Below, piece after piece: positions 25,822-35,277 of a stretch of 64,000 nt of DNA. A program made the position numbers and the translations under genes. Under the pieces are notes generated by a model. That model ran no database searches. It saw only the letters and a list, made by a program, of their open reading frames with translations, and was not told where the DNA came from. Origin of the DNA: Sphingobium sp. EM0848 (GTDB taxonomy: Bacteria; Pseudomonadota; Alphaproteobacteria; Sphingomonadales; Sphingomonadaceae); the NCBI RefSeq assembly GCF_013375555.1, contig NZ_JABXWB010000001.1, positions 868,001 to 932,000 on the forward strand, read 5' to 3'. Every line of letters begins with the position of its first letter. Positions within the stretch are counted from its first letter, which is position 1.

Positions 25822-28197
25822 ATGCCGGACGAAGCATCGCCAGAGATATCCAAAGCCGTTGTGGCTGAAGCATGGGGGAAACGACGAACATTGCCGTCGG
25901 GGCGATGGCTGATGACGGCCGCGCTGCTGGCTGGGGCTGGCCAGAGCATCACTGCCCATGCCAATGTGGTCAGCGCCTGTTCGGGTGTCAGCCTGCCGAA
26001 ATCAGTGCTGACCCAGACCATCGGGGACGTCATCACACCCGTGCTGGCACCCGTGGAGTCGACGCTGAATGCCTTGCCGCTGGTGAATATCAATCTGGGC
26101 ATCAGTTCGGCACTGAGCAACGCGGCGGCGGGCGCGCCGATCAGCCTCAACGCACTCGACATCAATGGCAATGCCGTCAACCTGCTGGCAGATCCCACCT
26201 GCGAAACCACATCGGACAGTTTCAGCCTTCTGACACCGAAGGGCATTTCCTTCGGCGGCAACAAGATAACGGGATTGGGCACGCCCGGCCTGCAAGCCAG
26301 TGCGGGGGAACTGGACGCCATCGCCATCGGCAATCTCGCCAATACCTCCATCGGCGCCTTCAATGCGGTCGCGATCGGTTCGGGTGCGTCGGTGACACAG
26401 GCAGGCAGCGTCGCGCTGGGTTCGGGATCGGTCGCGAACGGGTTGACGCTCAATCTGCCCGCTTATCTCGTCGGTGGCACAGCCAGCGCGGAGGTGAACA
26501 TCGGCGGACGCCGCATCACCGGCCTTGCCGCTGGCGCCAATCCGACGGATGCCGTCAATGTGGCGCAGTTGCAGGCCGTCAACGATGCACTGGGGGCGTT
26601 GACAGCCAATGCCGTGCAATATGACAGCAGCGCACGCACGCTCGTCACCCTGCAAGGCGCTTCCGGCACGCGGATCACCAATCTCAGCGCCGGGACGGTC
26701 AGCGCCACCAGCACCGATGCGATCAACGGATCGCAACTTCAGGCAACGAACGATCTGGTGGCCCAGAACAGCGCGGCCATCACCCAACTCAGCTATGATC
26801 TGGCCGCGCTGAACGATCTGGCGGTCAAATATCAGGACATCACGAAGTCCAGCATCCTTCTGGGCGGCGTGAGCGGCACGACCATCAAAAATCTCGCACC
26901 CGGCAGTGCTGGCAGCGATGCAGTCAATGTTTCGCAACTGGCCAGCGCCTCCAGCGGCGGCGGGGGAGGAGGGGGAACGCCTCAGGACGCGCTTCCCTAC
27001 GACCCCGCCGTCCAAGCCTATAATGCGGCGCGCGGCGGTGTCGATCAGCAGATCACCGGGGTTGCTGCCGGAAATCTGAGCGCCACCTCGACCGACGCGG
27101 TGAATGGCGCGCAGCTTTATGCGACCAATGTACAGCTGGCCTATAACACCACCGCCATCACCGATCTCCAGGAAGGGCGGGCGGGGTTCCTTCAGGTGAA
27201 CAACAGTTCCAACTATGCCAAGCCCGTTGCGAGCGGCGCGGACACGCTGGCCGCAGGAGCGGGCGCCGTGGCGTCAGGCGTCAACAGTCTGGCCGTCGGC
27301 ACGCAGGCTGAGGCGCAGGCCACGTCCAGCGTCGCCCTTGGCTATGCATCGGTGGCCGACCGGGCGAACAGCGTATCGGTGGGCAGTGCGGGCGCGGAGC
27401 GGCAGGTCACCAATCTGGCCGATGCCACGGCGGCCACGGATGCGGTCAATTTGCGCCAGCTGCAAAACGGCATGGGACAGGCCGTCACCATTGCCAATAA
27501 TTATACGGACGCGCGGATCAACGCCCTGGCCGCGAGCGACCCGCAACTCGGCTATAATCTGACTGCGATCACGGATCTTCAGGAAGGGCGCGCCGGTTTC
27601 CTTCAGGTCAACAACAGCTCCGGCTATGCCAAACCCGTTGCAAGCGGGACGGACACGCTGGCCGCGGGAGCTGGCGCGGTGGCGTCTGGCCTCAACAGCG
27701 TGGCGGTCGGCACCCAAGCGCAGTCACTGGCGTCATCAAGTGTCGCGCTGGGCTACGCATCCGTGGCTGATAGGGCGAATAGCGTATCGGTTGGCAGCGC
27801 GGGGGCTGAACGGCAGATCACCCATGTGGCCGATGCCACGGCGGCCACGGATGCGGTCAACCTGCGCCAGTTGCAAAACGGCATGGGACAGGCGGTTGAC
27901 GTTGCCAATGCCTATACGGACGTCCGGTTCAATTTGCTCAGCAATGGCCTGCGCGATCTGCGCCGCGATGCCGAGGGTGGCACAGCGGCGTCCATGGCAA
28001 TGGCCGGCATCCCGCAATTTTCAGAAGCAGGGACGGGCACCTTGGGCGTTGGTATGAGCACCTGGCAGGGCGAACATGCCATCGCCATGGGCCTGTCCAA
28101 GGTTTCCGACAATGGCCGCCTGATCATTCGCGCGGCTGCGACTTATAACAGCCGCAATCAGGGAGGCGCCAATGCCGGACTCGGTATCGCATTCTAA
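25822..28197 (+). CDS. Trimeric autotransporter adhesin (YadA-like, type Vc)
   Basis: A 791-residue surface adhesin. A long signal region (hydrophobic core GRWLMTAALLAGAGQSITAHA near residue 45) precedes the passenger. The passenger has YadA-head repeats (NAVAIGSGASV, GSVALGSGSVANG), neck motifs (NPTDAVNVAQLQAVND, STDAINGSQLQATND), a Gly-rich linker and two nearly identical 137-residue modules. The last 70 residues are the four-stranded YadA anchor, ending in Phe. Three chains form one outer-membrane barrel that exports the passenger. The ATG at 25822 is preferred over an upstream TTG. The tpgA-like gene overlaps its end. Confidence 0.9.
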   Translation: MPDEASPEISKAVVAEAWGKRRTLPSGRWLMTAALLAGAGQSITAHANVVSACSGVSLPKSVLTQTIGDVITPVLAPVESTLNALPLVNINLGISSALSNAAAGAPISLNALDINGNAVNLLADPTCETTSDSFSLLTPKGISFGGNKITGLGTPGLQASAGELDAIAIGNLANTSIGAFNAVAIGSGASVTQAGSVALGSGSVANGLTLNLPAYLVGGTASAEVNIGGRRITGLAAGANPTDAVNVAQLQAVNDALGALTANAVQYDSSARTLVTLQGASGTRITNLSAGTVSATSTDAINGSQLQATNDLVAQNSAAITQLSYDLAALNDLAVKYQDITKSSILLGGVSGTTIKNLAPGSAGSDAVNVSQLASASSGGGGGGGTPQDALPYDPAVQAYNAARGGVDQQITGVAAGNLSATSTDAVNGAQLYATNVQLAYNTTAITDLQEGRAGFLQVNNSSNYAKPVASGADTLAAGAGAVASGVNSLAVGTQAEAQATSSVALGYASVADRANSVSVGSAGAERQVTNLADATAATDAVNLRQLQNGMGQAVTIANNYTDARINALAASDPQLGYNLTAITDLQEGRAGFLQVNNSSGYAKPVASGTDTLAAGAGAVASGLNSVAVGTQAQSLASSSVALGYASVADRANSVSVGSAGAERQITHVADATAATDAVNLRQLQNGMGQAVDVANAYTDVRFNLLSNGLRDLRRDAEGGTAASMAMAGIPQFSEAGTGTLGVGMSTWQGEHAIAMGLSKVSDNGRLIIRAAATYNSRNQGGANAGLGIAF
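27142..27940 (+). repeat. Tandem duplication inside the adhesin gene
   Basis: Two copies, offset by exactly 411 bases (27142 and 27553), encode YN-TTAITDLQEGRAGFLQ through to LRQLQNGMGQAV..AN.YTD. They differ at a limited number of positions. The frame is kept, so the copies lengthen the stalk by one 137-residue module. The second copy runs directly into the anchor domain. Confidence 0.9.
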
Positions 28198-28960
28198 GCT
28201 TGGCTGGTGCTTTGGGGGACTCATCCTGGCCCTGTCGATGCTTCAGGCGCAGGCGGCTGAGCCCGTCTTTCTGCCGGATATCGCCCCCTTGTCGGATTTC
28301 CCCGACCCTGCACACGCAACCCGCCGTGAAGGTCTTTTCCTGCCGCTCGAAATGCCACGCCTGCTGACGCCGGGCATGACCAAGCGTCAGGCCGATGCCT
28401 TGTTGGGCGTACCGCACTTCCATGAAGGCCTGTTCGGTGAACGCAGGTGGGATTATATCCTCAATTTCTATACCGGATCTGGGACAGCCTACCAGATATG
28501 TCGGCTGCAACTGCGCTGGGACCGCCACATGCGGTTGGAGGGCATGGCGTGGAGCAGCGAGGAGTGTCGTGCCGCTGTCTACCCCATGCCGGAAAAGCGC
28601 GATGTCGTAGCTCCCGTGTCGCAGGCGCCTCCGCTCGCCCTCTATTTCGACTTCGACAAGGCTGATCTCAGCGAAAAGGCGCAGCAGGATCTGGCAGCGT
28701 TCGTGGCGGCGAATCCAGGCACCGACCATAAATTGTCTGTCATTGGCTATACTGACGGGGCGGGACCCGATGCCTATAATGACCGGCTGAGCCTGGTTCG
28801 GGCAGACAGGGTGTCAAAAAATCTTGTCGCCTTGGGCGTGCCTCTATCGAATTTGCAGATTTCTGGAGCGGGAGAGCGATCCCCGGCTCGCAGGGGCGAG
28901 GACGGAATGAGGGAGCCCTTGAACCGGCGGGTCATGGTGATGATCATGAGTGGTGCATAG
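28172..28960 (+). CDS. tpgA: TpgA-like adhesin partner (SmpA/OmlA plus OmpA domains)
   Basis: A 262-residue secreted protein. A signal peptide (to about residue 29) leads to a small BamE/SmpA-like domain (LLTPGMTKRQADALLGVPHF...WDYILNFYTG). A C-terminal OmpA peptidoglycan-binding domain follows (LYFDFDKADLSEKAQQDL, then YTDGAGPDAYNDRLSLVRA). This pairing is that of TpgA, which in Acinetobacter anchors the trimeric adhesin AtaA to peptidoglycan and helps its surface display. The gene starts 26 bases before the adhesin stop, with GGGAGG upstream, so the two are coupled. Confidence 0.8.
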   Translation: MPDSVSHSKLGWCFGGLILALSMLQAQAAEPVFLPDIAPLSDFPDPAHATRREGLFLPLEMPRLLTPGMTKRQADALLGVPHFHEGLFGERRWDYILNFYTGSGTAYQICRLQLRWDRHMRLEGMAWSSEECRAAVYPMPEKRDVVAPVSQAPPLALYFDFDKADLSEKAQQDLAAFVAANPGTDHKLSVIGYTDGAGPDAYNDRLSLVRADRVSKNLVALGVPLSNLQISGAGERSPARRGEDGMREPLNRRVMVMIMSGA

Positions 28961-29312
28961 ATATGGCGAGACAGACATCGCGCCATTATCGGATGCCCCT
29001 GATATTTGACCAGATTATGGAGAATTGATCGCACTGAAGGGCGAATCGCGCCACATGGGAGCGCTATGCGCGAGGCCCCTGGAGCGTCCCCGCCGAGATG
29101 AGCGCAGTTGGCGGAAGGCTGTGACTGCCGCAGGTCTACCGATAGACACCGTCATGCCGCTTGTGGATGCCGCCGATCGCTCCCGTGAACGGCAGCAGGC
29201 CGTCAGCGGCTCACACAATTGACTATTGTCGCTTGGCATGGTTCGGCTGGCTCTCATTTCAGCCGGTGTAGCGATCTGGCAGATTTGAAGCCCATGCCTG
29301 GCTGGAGTCTTT
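28961..29312. other. Intergenic region before corA
   Basis: About 350 bases with no gene I can support; a 65-codon frame at 29025-29222 lacks a clear ribosome-binding site and any family likeness. It probably contains the corA promoter. Confidence 0.45.
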
Positions 29313-30278
29313 ATGAGCGTTGTGGCCGCCTATCTATATCGCGATGGCAAGCCTGCGGAGCCGGTGTCGCTCGATCATCGGCCACCCATCACCCAAGCCT
29401 CCGACTTTGTGTGGATCGGGCTGGTCGAGCCGGACGAAGCGGAACTGAGAATGCTTCAGGAAAATTACGGACTCCATCCGCTCGCCGTCGAAGACGCACT
29501 GAAGGCGCATCAGCTGCCCAAGGTCGATGTCTATGGCGATCAGCTTTTCATCGTCGCACGCACCGCCCATCTGGAAGGCGACACCATCGCCTATGGCGAA
29601 ACCGCGATCTTCGTGGGCGAAAACCATATCATCACCGTCCGGCATGGCTCGGCACGGGCGCATAGCGAACTGCGCGCCCAGCTCGAAGCTGCGCCTTCCC
29701 TGCTGAGCCATGGTGTCGACTATGTGCTTCACGCGATTCTCGATTTTATTGTCGATGGCTATCAGCCGATCGTCGAGACGATCGAGGAAGATGTGCTCAA
29801 GATGGAGCATCGGGCGCTCGACACGTTTCTGGGCCGCGACGAGGTGATGCGCATCTTCACGCTGCGGGGTGAGTTGATGCGCTTCCGGCGCATCCTTGGG
29901 CCAATGTCGGAAGTGGTAAGCCGGTTGGTGCATCTGGACCTGCCCTGCCTGGATGTCGAGGTTCGCCTTTATTTCGGAGACGTGCTTGACCATGTTCGTC
30001 GGGTCGAGCTGATGGTCGAAAATCTTCGCGAGGTGCTGACCTCGGTGTTCGAGGTCAGCCATCTGCTCGAATCCCAGCGACAGGGCGTGATTACCCGCCA
30101 GCTTGCGGCCTGGGCTGCGATCCTGGCGGTGCCGACGGCCATTGCCGGAATTTACGGCATGAATTTTGAGCATATGCCTGAACTCAAGACCCAATATGGC
30201 TATTTCATCGTGCTGGGCGTGATCGCCTTGCTGTGCGTCGCGTTGTTCATCCGGTTCAAGCGGGCGCGATGGTTGTGA
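29313..30278 (+). CDS. corA: CorA-family magnesium/cobalt transporter
   Basis: A 321-residue protein: a long cytoplasmic alpha/beta and helical domain, then two C-terminal membrane helices. The signature YGMNFEHMPEL sits in the loop after the first helix, and the protein ends with positive residues (RFKRARWL). CorA forms a pentameric channel for Mg2+ and Co2+ gated by intracellular Mg2+. Some relatives export instead, which sequence does not settle. It is monocistronic, between the adhesin and kdp loci. Confidence 0.92.
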   Translation: MSVVAAYLYRDGKPAEPVSLDHRPPITQASDFVWIGLVEPDEAELRMLQENYGLHPLAVEDALKAHQLPKVDVYGDQLFIVARTAHLEGDTIAYGETAIFVGENHIITVRHGSARAHSELRAQLEAAPSLLSHGVDYVLHAILDFIVDGYQPIVETIEEDVLKMEHRALDTFLGRDEVMRIFTLRGELMRFRRILGPMSEVVSRLVHLDLPCLDVEVRLYFGDVLDHVRRVELMVENLREVLTSVFEVSHLLESQRQGVITRQLAAWAAILAVPTAIAGIYGMNFEHMPELKTQYGYFIVLGVIALLCVALFIRFKRARWL

Positions 30279-30689
30279 CGCGCATCCGTAGAAACACCTT
30301 GGACCGCGTAACGCACTTCCCGTCGCGGCTGCAACGCGACCGTGCAGGAGCGGCGATGCGCCGGGCCGTCCGCTGGTGTCTCCATCGGCTGTCGTTCCAG
30401 TTCTTGCGTCTGGCTTTCATGCTACGTCGTCGAGGTTCCCAGATCGAAGCGGCCCGCATACCGGCGATTTCGTAGCGGTTGCGTCATCGTGCCGCAGCAC
30501 GGCATGCCAGCCCGGTGAGCCGCGCATATTGGGCGGCTGGGCGCAAAAAACACGGAAATCATATGTAATTACTATGTCTTCCCGTGGTCCTGTCTCTCGA
30601 AATCAAATGGCGCGATAGCCTAGTTCACTGGCGGCACACGAATCGGAGCCGCAACTCTCGCGGCCCCTACGCCGTGCGGGAGATGAATA
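30279..30689. promoter_or_regulatory. Region upstream of the kdp operon
   Basis: About 410 bases without a supported gene. The stretch at 30540-30590 is AT-rich (CATATGTAATTACTATG) and is the likeliest place for the kdp promoter and a KdpE site. This is inferred from position only. Confidence 0.4.
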
Positions 30690-30773
30690 ATGCAGGACAT
30701 CCTCTGGATCGGCCTCATCCTTGGCCTGCTGGCTGCAACGCTCGGCTACGCCGCCCTTTGTGACCATGCATGA
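30690..30773 (+). CDS. 27-aa single-helix membrane peptide at head of kdp operon
   Basis: The peptide opens MQDILWIGLILGLLAATLGY and ends AALCDHA: one membrane helix and a short charged tail. It starts at the ATG at 30690, after CGGGAGATG, and ends 43 bases before kdpF. Similar tiny one-helix proteins are often found just before kdpF in proteobacteria. I infer it is a real gene, possibly a second small subunit or regulator of the Kdp pump. It resembles KdpF in size but not in sequence. Confidence 0.6.
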   Translation: MQDILWIGLILGLLAATLGYAALCDHA

Positions 30774-30816
30774 TTCTTCGGCCATGCATTGGAAAAGGAC
30801 ATGAGGAGCATCGGAC

Positions 30817-30906
30817 GTGACAATTGACCTTTGGCTGGCCGCGCTGACCGCGATCGGCCTTCTCATTTATCTTGTGGCCGTCCTCGCGCGGCCGGAACGC
30901 TTCTGA
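30817..30906 (+). CDS. kdpF: Kdp potassium pump small subunit KdpF
   Basis: A 29-residue, one-helix peptide that starts at a GTG behind GAGGAG and ends [12 protein letters not shown], the characteristic KdpF tail. KdpF stabilises the KdpABC complex in the inner membrane. It lies 14 bases before kdpA. Confidence 0.88.
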   Translation: MTIDLWLAALTAIGLLIYLVAVLARPERF

Positions 30907-30920
30907 CGGGAGGCGACATC

Positions 30921-32624
30921 ATGACATTTCAGGGATGGATATTGATCCTCGTCTTTGTCGGCATATTGCTGGCATTGACGAAACCGGTCGGCCTGTGGCT
31001 CTTCACCTTATATGAAGGCCGAAGGACGCCGCTGCATGGGGTTCTCGGCCCGGTCGAACGTGGCTTTTACCGCCTCTCGGGCATCGACCCGAACGAGGAG
31101 CAGGGCTGGCGCCGCTACGCCGTCCACATGCTGATCTTCAACGCCGCGCTGCTGCTCTTCACCTATGCCGTTTTACGGCTTCAGGGCCTACTGCCGCTCA
31201 ACCCCCTGGGCTATGCAGGCACGAGTGAGCATTTGTCGTTCAATACGGCGGTCAGCTTCACCACCAACACCAATTGGCAGAGCTATAGTGGGGAATCGAC
31301 ACTGTCGAACCTCAGCCAGATGCTGGGTCTCACCATCCATAATTTCCTGTCGGCGGCGACGGGTATTGCTCTGGCCTTCGCTTTGTTCCGTGGGTTCGCC
31401 CGGCGCAGCGCGACGACCATCGGCAATTTCTGGGCGGATATGACACGGGTGACGCTCTATCTGCTGCTGCCCATCTGCATCGTCTATGCGATCTTCCTGA
31501 TCGCCAGCGGCGTGCCGCAGACCTTGGCCGGATCGGTCGACCTGACCACGCTGGAAGGCGTTAAGCAAACCCTCGCCCTTGGTCCGGTCGCCGGTCAGGA
31601 AGCGATCAAGATGCTGGGCACGAATGGCGGCGGCTTCTTCAATGCCAACAGCGCCCATCCGTTCGAAAACCCGACGGCGCTCACCAATCTGGTGCAGATG
31701 CTGTCGATCTTCACGATCGGCTTCGGCCTGACCTGGACGTTCGGCAAGGCCGTCGGCAATCCGCGTCAGGGCTGGGCGATCCTCGCCGCCATGCTGACCA
31801 TCTTCCTGATCGGCGTGACCATCACTTACTGGCAGGAAGCGGCCGGCAACCCGGTCCTCCACCATCTGGGCGTCCCCGGCGGCAATATGGAGGGCAAGGA
31901 GGTGCGCTTCGGCATCGCCGCCTCGGCGCTCTTCTCGGTCGTCACGACTGCGGCAAGCTGCGGCGCGGTCAACGCCATGCATGACAGCTTCACAGCACTG
32001 GGCGGCATGATCCCGCTGCTCAATATCCAGTTGGGCGAAGTCGTCGTCGGCGGCGTGGGGGCCGGCATTTACGGTTTCCTGCTGTTTGCCATCCTTGCCG
32101 TGTTCGTCGCGGGGCTGATGGTCGGCCGCACACCCGAATATGTCGGCAAGAAGATCGAAAGTCGCGAGGTCAAACTCGCCGTTCTCGCCATCGCGGTGCT
32201 GCCGCTCATCATCCTTGGCTTTTCAGCGATCGCATCTGTCCTGCCCGCCGGGCTGGCCGGACCGCTCAACAAGGGACCGCACGGATTTTCCGAAATCCTC
32301 TATGCCTTTACCTCGGCCGTGGGCAATAATGGCTCCGCCTTTGCCGGGCTGACCGCCAATACGCCATTCTACAATGGCATGCTGGGCGTCGCGATGTGGG
32401 TAGGCCGCTTCTTCATCATCGTGCCGATGCTCGCCATCGCAGGCAGCCTGGCGGCGAAGAAATACACGCCCGAAACGGCGGGCAGCTTCCCCACCACTGG
32501 GCCGCTATGGACCGGCCTGCTGGTCGGCATCGTGCTGATCATCGGCGGTCTCACCTTCCTGCCCAGCCTCGCCCTTGGTCCCATCGCCGATCATCTCGCG
32601 ATGATCCGTGGCCAGCTTTTCTAA
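30921..32624 (+). CDS. kdpA: Potassium-transporting ATPase subunit A
   Basis: A 567-residue polytopic membrane protein, the K+-binding and channel-like subunit. It has the four pore-loop-like segments expected, for example [32 protein letters not shown] and [12 protein letters not shown]. The frame is open upstream, but the ATG at 30921 ([14 protein letters not shown]) follows GGAGG and gives the right length. The next gene follows after 13 bases. Confidence 0.97.
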   Translation: MTFQGWILILVFVGILLALTKPVGLWLFTLYEGRRTPLHGVLGPVERGFYRLSGIDPNEEQGWRRYAVHMLIFNAALLLFTYAVLRLQGLLPLNPLGYAGTSEHLSFNTAVSFTTNTNWQSYSGESTLSNLSQMLGLTIHNFLSAATGIALAFALFRGFARRSATTIGNFWADMTRVTLYLLLPICIVYAIFLIASGVPQTLAGSVDLTTLEGVKQTLALGPVAGQEAIKMLGTNGGGFFNANSAHPFENPTALTNLVQMLSIFTIGFGLTWTFGKAVGNPRQGWAILAAMLTIFLIGVTITYWQEAAGNPVLHHLGVPGGNMEGKEVRFGIAASALFSVVTTAASCGAVNAMHDSFTALGGMIPLLNIQLGEVVVGGVGAGIYGFLLFAILAVFVAGLMVGRTPEYVGKKIESREVKLAVLAIAVLPLIILGFSAIASVLPAGLAGPLNKGPHGFSEILYAFTSAVGNNGSAFAGLTANTPFYNGMLGVAMWVGRFFIIVPMLAIAGSLAAKKYTPETAGSFPTTGPLWTGLLVGIVLIIGGLTFLPSLALGPIADHLAMIRGQLF

Positions 32625-32637
32625 TCGGAGCATAGCA

Positions 32638-34674
32638 ATGGCACGCAAAGCGTCCAAATCGCTCTTCACCGCTGACCTGATCCTTCCAGCGATCGGCGAC
32701 GCCTTCCGCAAGCTCAACCCGAAGGAATTGATCCGCAACCCGGTGATGTTCACCACGGCGGTGGTCGCGACATTGCTGACCGTGCTGCTGGTCGTGGGCC
32801 ATGATGGCCTCGCGCTTGGCTTCAAGCTGCAACTGGTGATCTGGCTCTGGCTGACGGTGCTGTTCGGCACCTTCGCCGAAGCCATCGCCGAAGGGCGCGG
32901 CAAGGCGCAGGCCGCCTCTCTGCGCGCGACCAAGGCGGAACTCACCGCCAAGCGTCTGAAGGGCGATGGCCGGGACTATGAGACGATCCCGGCCAGTGCG
33001 CTCAGGCTGGGCGATATCGTTCTTGTGGGAACCGGCGACCTGATCCCGTCGGATGGTGATGTTGTTTCCGGCGTCGCCTCGGTAAACGAAGCGGCCATCA
33101 CCGGCGAGTCCGCGCCGGTGATCCGCGAGGCGGGCGGCGACCGTTCGGCGGTGACGGCGGGCACGCGCGTCATTTCCGACCAGATCCGGGTCCGCGTGAC
33201 GGTCAATCCGGGTCAGGGCTTTCTCGACCGCATGATCGCTCTGGTCGAGGGCGCTGAACGGCAGAAGACGCCCAATGAGATTGCGCTGACGCTGCTGCTG
33301 GTGGGCCTTACCATCATCTTCCTGATCGCTGTGGGAACCATTCCAAGCTTCGCCACCTATGCGGGCGGCGGGGTGCCAGTGGCGATTCTCGCCGCGCTGC
33401 TCATCACCCTTATTCCAACCACCATCGCAGCCCTTTTGTCGGCCATCGGCATTGCGGGCATGGACCGACTGGTGCGTTTCAACGTGCTCGCCAAGTCGGG
33501 CCGCGCGGTCGAGGCGGCGGGTGACATCGACACGCTGCTGCTAGACAAGACCGGGACCATCACCGTGGGCGACCGTCAGGCCACCGAGTTCCGCCCGGTC
33601 GGTAATGCGAGCCAGGCCGATCTCGCGGAAGCCGCGCTGCTCGCGAGCCTCGCCGACGAAACGCCCGAAGGCCGCTCCATTGCCCTGCTTGCCCGCGAGA
33701 ATTTCGGTCAGACCGTTACCAGCCTTCCGCAAGACGCGGAGGTCATTCCCTTTACCGCCCAGACGCGCATCTCTGGCGTGAAATGGAATGGCAGCATCAT
33801 CCAGAAAGGCGCGGTGGACAGCATATTGCGCGCCAATCCGGGCCTGGACAAGGAAGTGCCCACGCAGGACTTGCGTCGCATCGCCGATGAAATCGGGCGA
33901 GCCGGCGGAACGCCGCTCGCCGTTGCGAAGGACGGAAGGCTGCTGGGCGTCATCTTTCTCAAGGATATCGTCAAGGCCGGCATCCGCGAACGCTTCGGCG
34001 AACTGCGCCAGATGGGCATCCGCACGGTGATGATCACCGGCGACAATCCCCTGACCGCCGCATCCATCGCCGCCGAGGCCGGGGTGGACGATTTCCTCGC
34101 CCAAGCCACGCCGGAAGACAAGCTGGCCCTGATCCGCAAGGAACAGCAGGGCGGACGGCTGGTCGCCATGTGCGGCGACGGCACCAATGACGCGCCCGCT
34201 CTGGCGCAGGCCGATGTCGGTGTCGCCATGAACACCGGCACGCAGGCCGCGCGCGAGGCGGGCAATATGGTCGACCTCGACAGTGATCCGACCAAGCTGA
34301 TCGAGGTCGTGGGCCTCGGCAAGCAACTGCTGATGACGCGCGGGGCGCTCACCACCTTCTCGGTCGCCAATGACGTTGCCAAATATTTCGCGATCATCCC
34401 GGCCATGTTCGTGGCGCTCTATCCGGGACTCGCCGTGCTCAATGTCATGGGGCTGGCGACGCCACGAAGCGCGATCCTCTCAGCGATCATCTTCAATGCG
34501 CTCATCATACCCCTGCTGGTTCCGCTGGCGCTGAAGGGCGTGACCTATCGCCCGATCGGCGCCGGGCCGCTGCTGGCGCGCAATCTCGCCATCTACGGTC
34601 TGGGCGGCCTCGTCGCGCCGTTTGTCGGGATCAAGCTCATAGACCTGGTCGTCAACGGCCTGGGCCTCGCCTGA
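32638..34674 (+). CDS. kdpB: Potassium-transporting ATPase subunit B
   Basis: A 678-residue P-type ATPase. The phosphorylated aspartate is D303 in [10 protein letters not shown]. The actuator motif TGES is present ([10 protein letters not shown]), and the hinge reads [18 protein letters not shown]. It hydrolyses ATP to drive K+ uptake through KdpA. The start is the ATG at 32638. Confidence 0.97.
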   Translation: MARKASKSLFTADLILPAIGDAFRKLNPKELIRNPVMFTTAVVATLLTVLLVVGHDGLALGFKLQLVIWLWLTVLFGTFAEAIAEGRGKAQAASLRATKAELTAKRLKGDGRDYETIPASALRLGDIVLVGTGDLIPSDGDVVSGVASVNEAAITGESAPVIREAGGDRSAVTAGTRVISDQIRVRVTVNPGQGFLDRMIALVEGAERQKTPNEIALTLLLVGLTIIFLIAVGTIPSFATYAGGGVPVAILAALLITLIPTTIAALLSAIGIAGMDRLVRFNVLAKSGRAVEAAGDIDTLLLDKTGTITVGDRQATEFRPVGNASQADLAEAALLASLADETPEGRSIALLARENFGQTVTSLPQDAEVIPFTAQTRISGVKWNGSIIQKGAVDSILRANPGLDKEVPTQDLRRIADEIGRAGGTPLAVAKDGRLLGVIFLKDIVKAGIRERFGELRQMGIRTVMITGDNPLTAASIAAEAGVDDFLAQATPEDKLALIRKEQQGGRLVAMCGDGTNDAPALAQADVGVAMNTGTQAAREAGNMVDLDSDPTKLIEVVGLGKQLLMTRGALTTFSVANDVAKYFAIIPAMFVALYPGLAVLNVMGLATPRSAILSAIIFNALIIPLLVPLALKGVTYRPIGAGPLLARNLAIYGLGGLVAPFVGIKLIDLVVNGLGLA

Positions 34675-34686
34675 GGAAATGACATC

Positions 34687-35277
34687 ATGAACAAGGACAT
34701 ATTGACCTCCTTCCGCCCGGCGATGGTCATGACGCTGCTCTTTGCCCTGCTGCTTGGTCTTGTCTATCCCCTGGTGCTGACTGGCATCGGACAGGCAATC
34801 TTCCCGTCCCAGGCCAATGGCAGCCTGATCGAGGCGAACGGCAGGGTCATCGGTTCGGCCCTGATCGGGCAGGGATTTATGAACGACCGCTATTTCCATC
34901 CCCGTCCCTCCGCTGCGGGGAAGGGCTATGACGGCCTTGCCTCCTCCGGCTCCAATTTCGGTCCCACCAGCAAGGCGCTGGTCGCGCGGGTCGCGCAGGA
35001 CATCAAAACCGAACAGACTGCCTCACCCGGTCGCCCCGTTCCGTCCGATCTGGTGACAGCCTCCGCATCGGGGCTCGACCCCCATATCAGCCCCGATGCG
35101 GCTTTTTATCAGGTCGACCGGATTGCGAGGGTACGTGGCCTGGCGCCCGCGCAGGTCCGTGCCCTGGTCCAGCAGAGCATCGAACAGCCGATCCTCGGCT
35201 TCATTGGAGAACGCCAGGTCAACGTTCTCGAAATCAATCGACGGCTGGACCAGATCGGCGCTAGTCAGAGCCTATGA
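34687..35277 (+). CDS. kdpC: Potassium-transporting ATPase subunit C
   Basis: A 196-residue protein with one N-terminal membrane helix (about 12-32) and a periplasmic domain. Family segments are YFHPRPSAAGKGYDG, SGLDPHISPDAA and LGFIGERQVNVLEIN. It helps assembly and K+ affinity of the pump. Its stop overlaps the start of kdpD (ATGA). Confidence 0.96.
   Translation: MNKDILTSFRPAMVMTLLFALLLGLVYPLVLTGIGQAIFPSQANGSLIEANGRVIGSALIGQGFMNDRYFHPRPSAAGKGYDGLASSGSNFGPTSKALVARVAQDIKTEQTASPGRPVPSDLVTASASGLDPHISPDAAFYQVDRIARVRGLAPAQVRALVQQSIEQPILGFIGERQVNVLEINRRLDQIGASQSL

Noticed and set aside
29025..29222. 65-codon frame before corA
   Set aside because: No clear ribosome-binding site or conserved sequence; cannot be supported.
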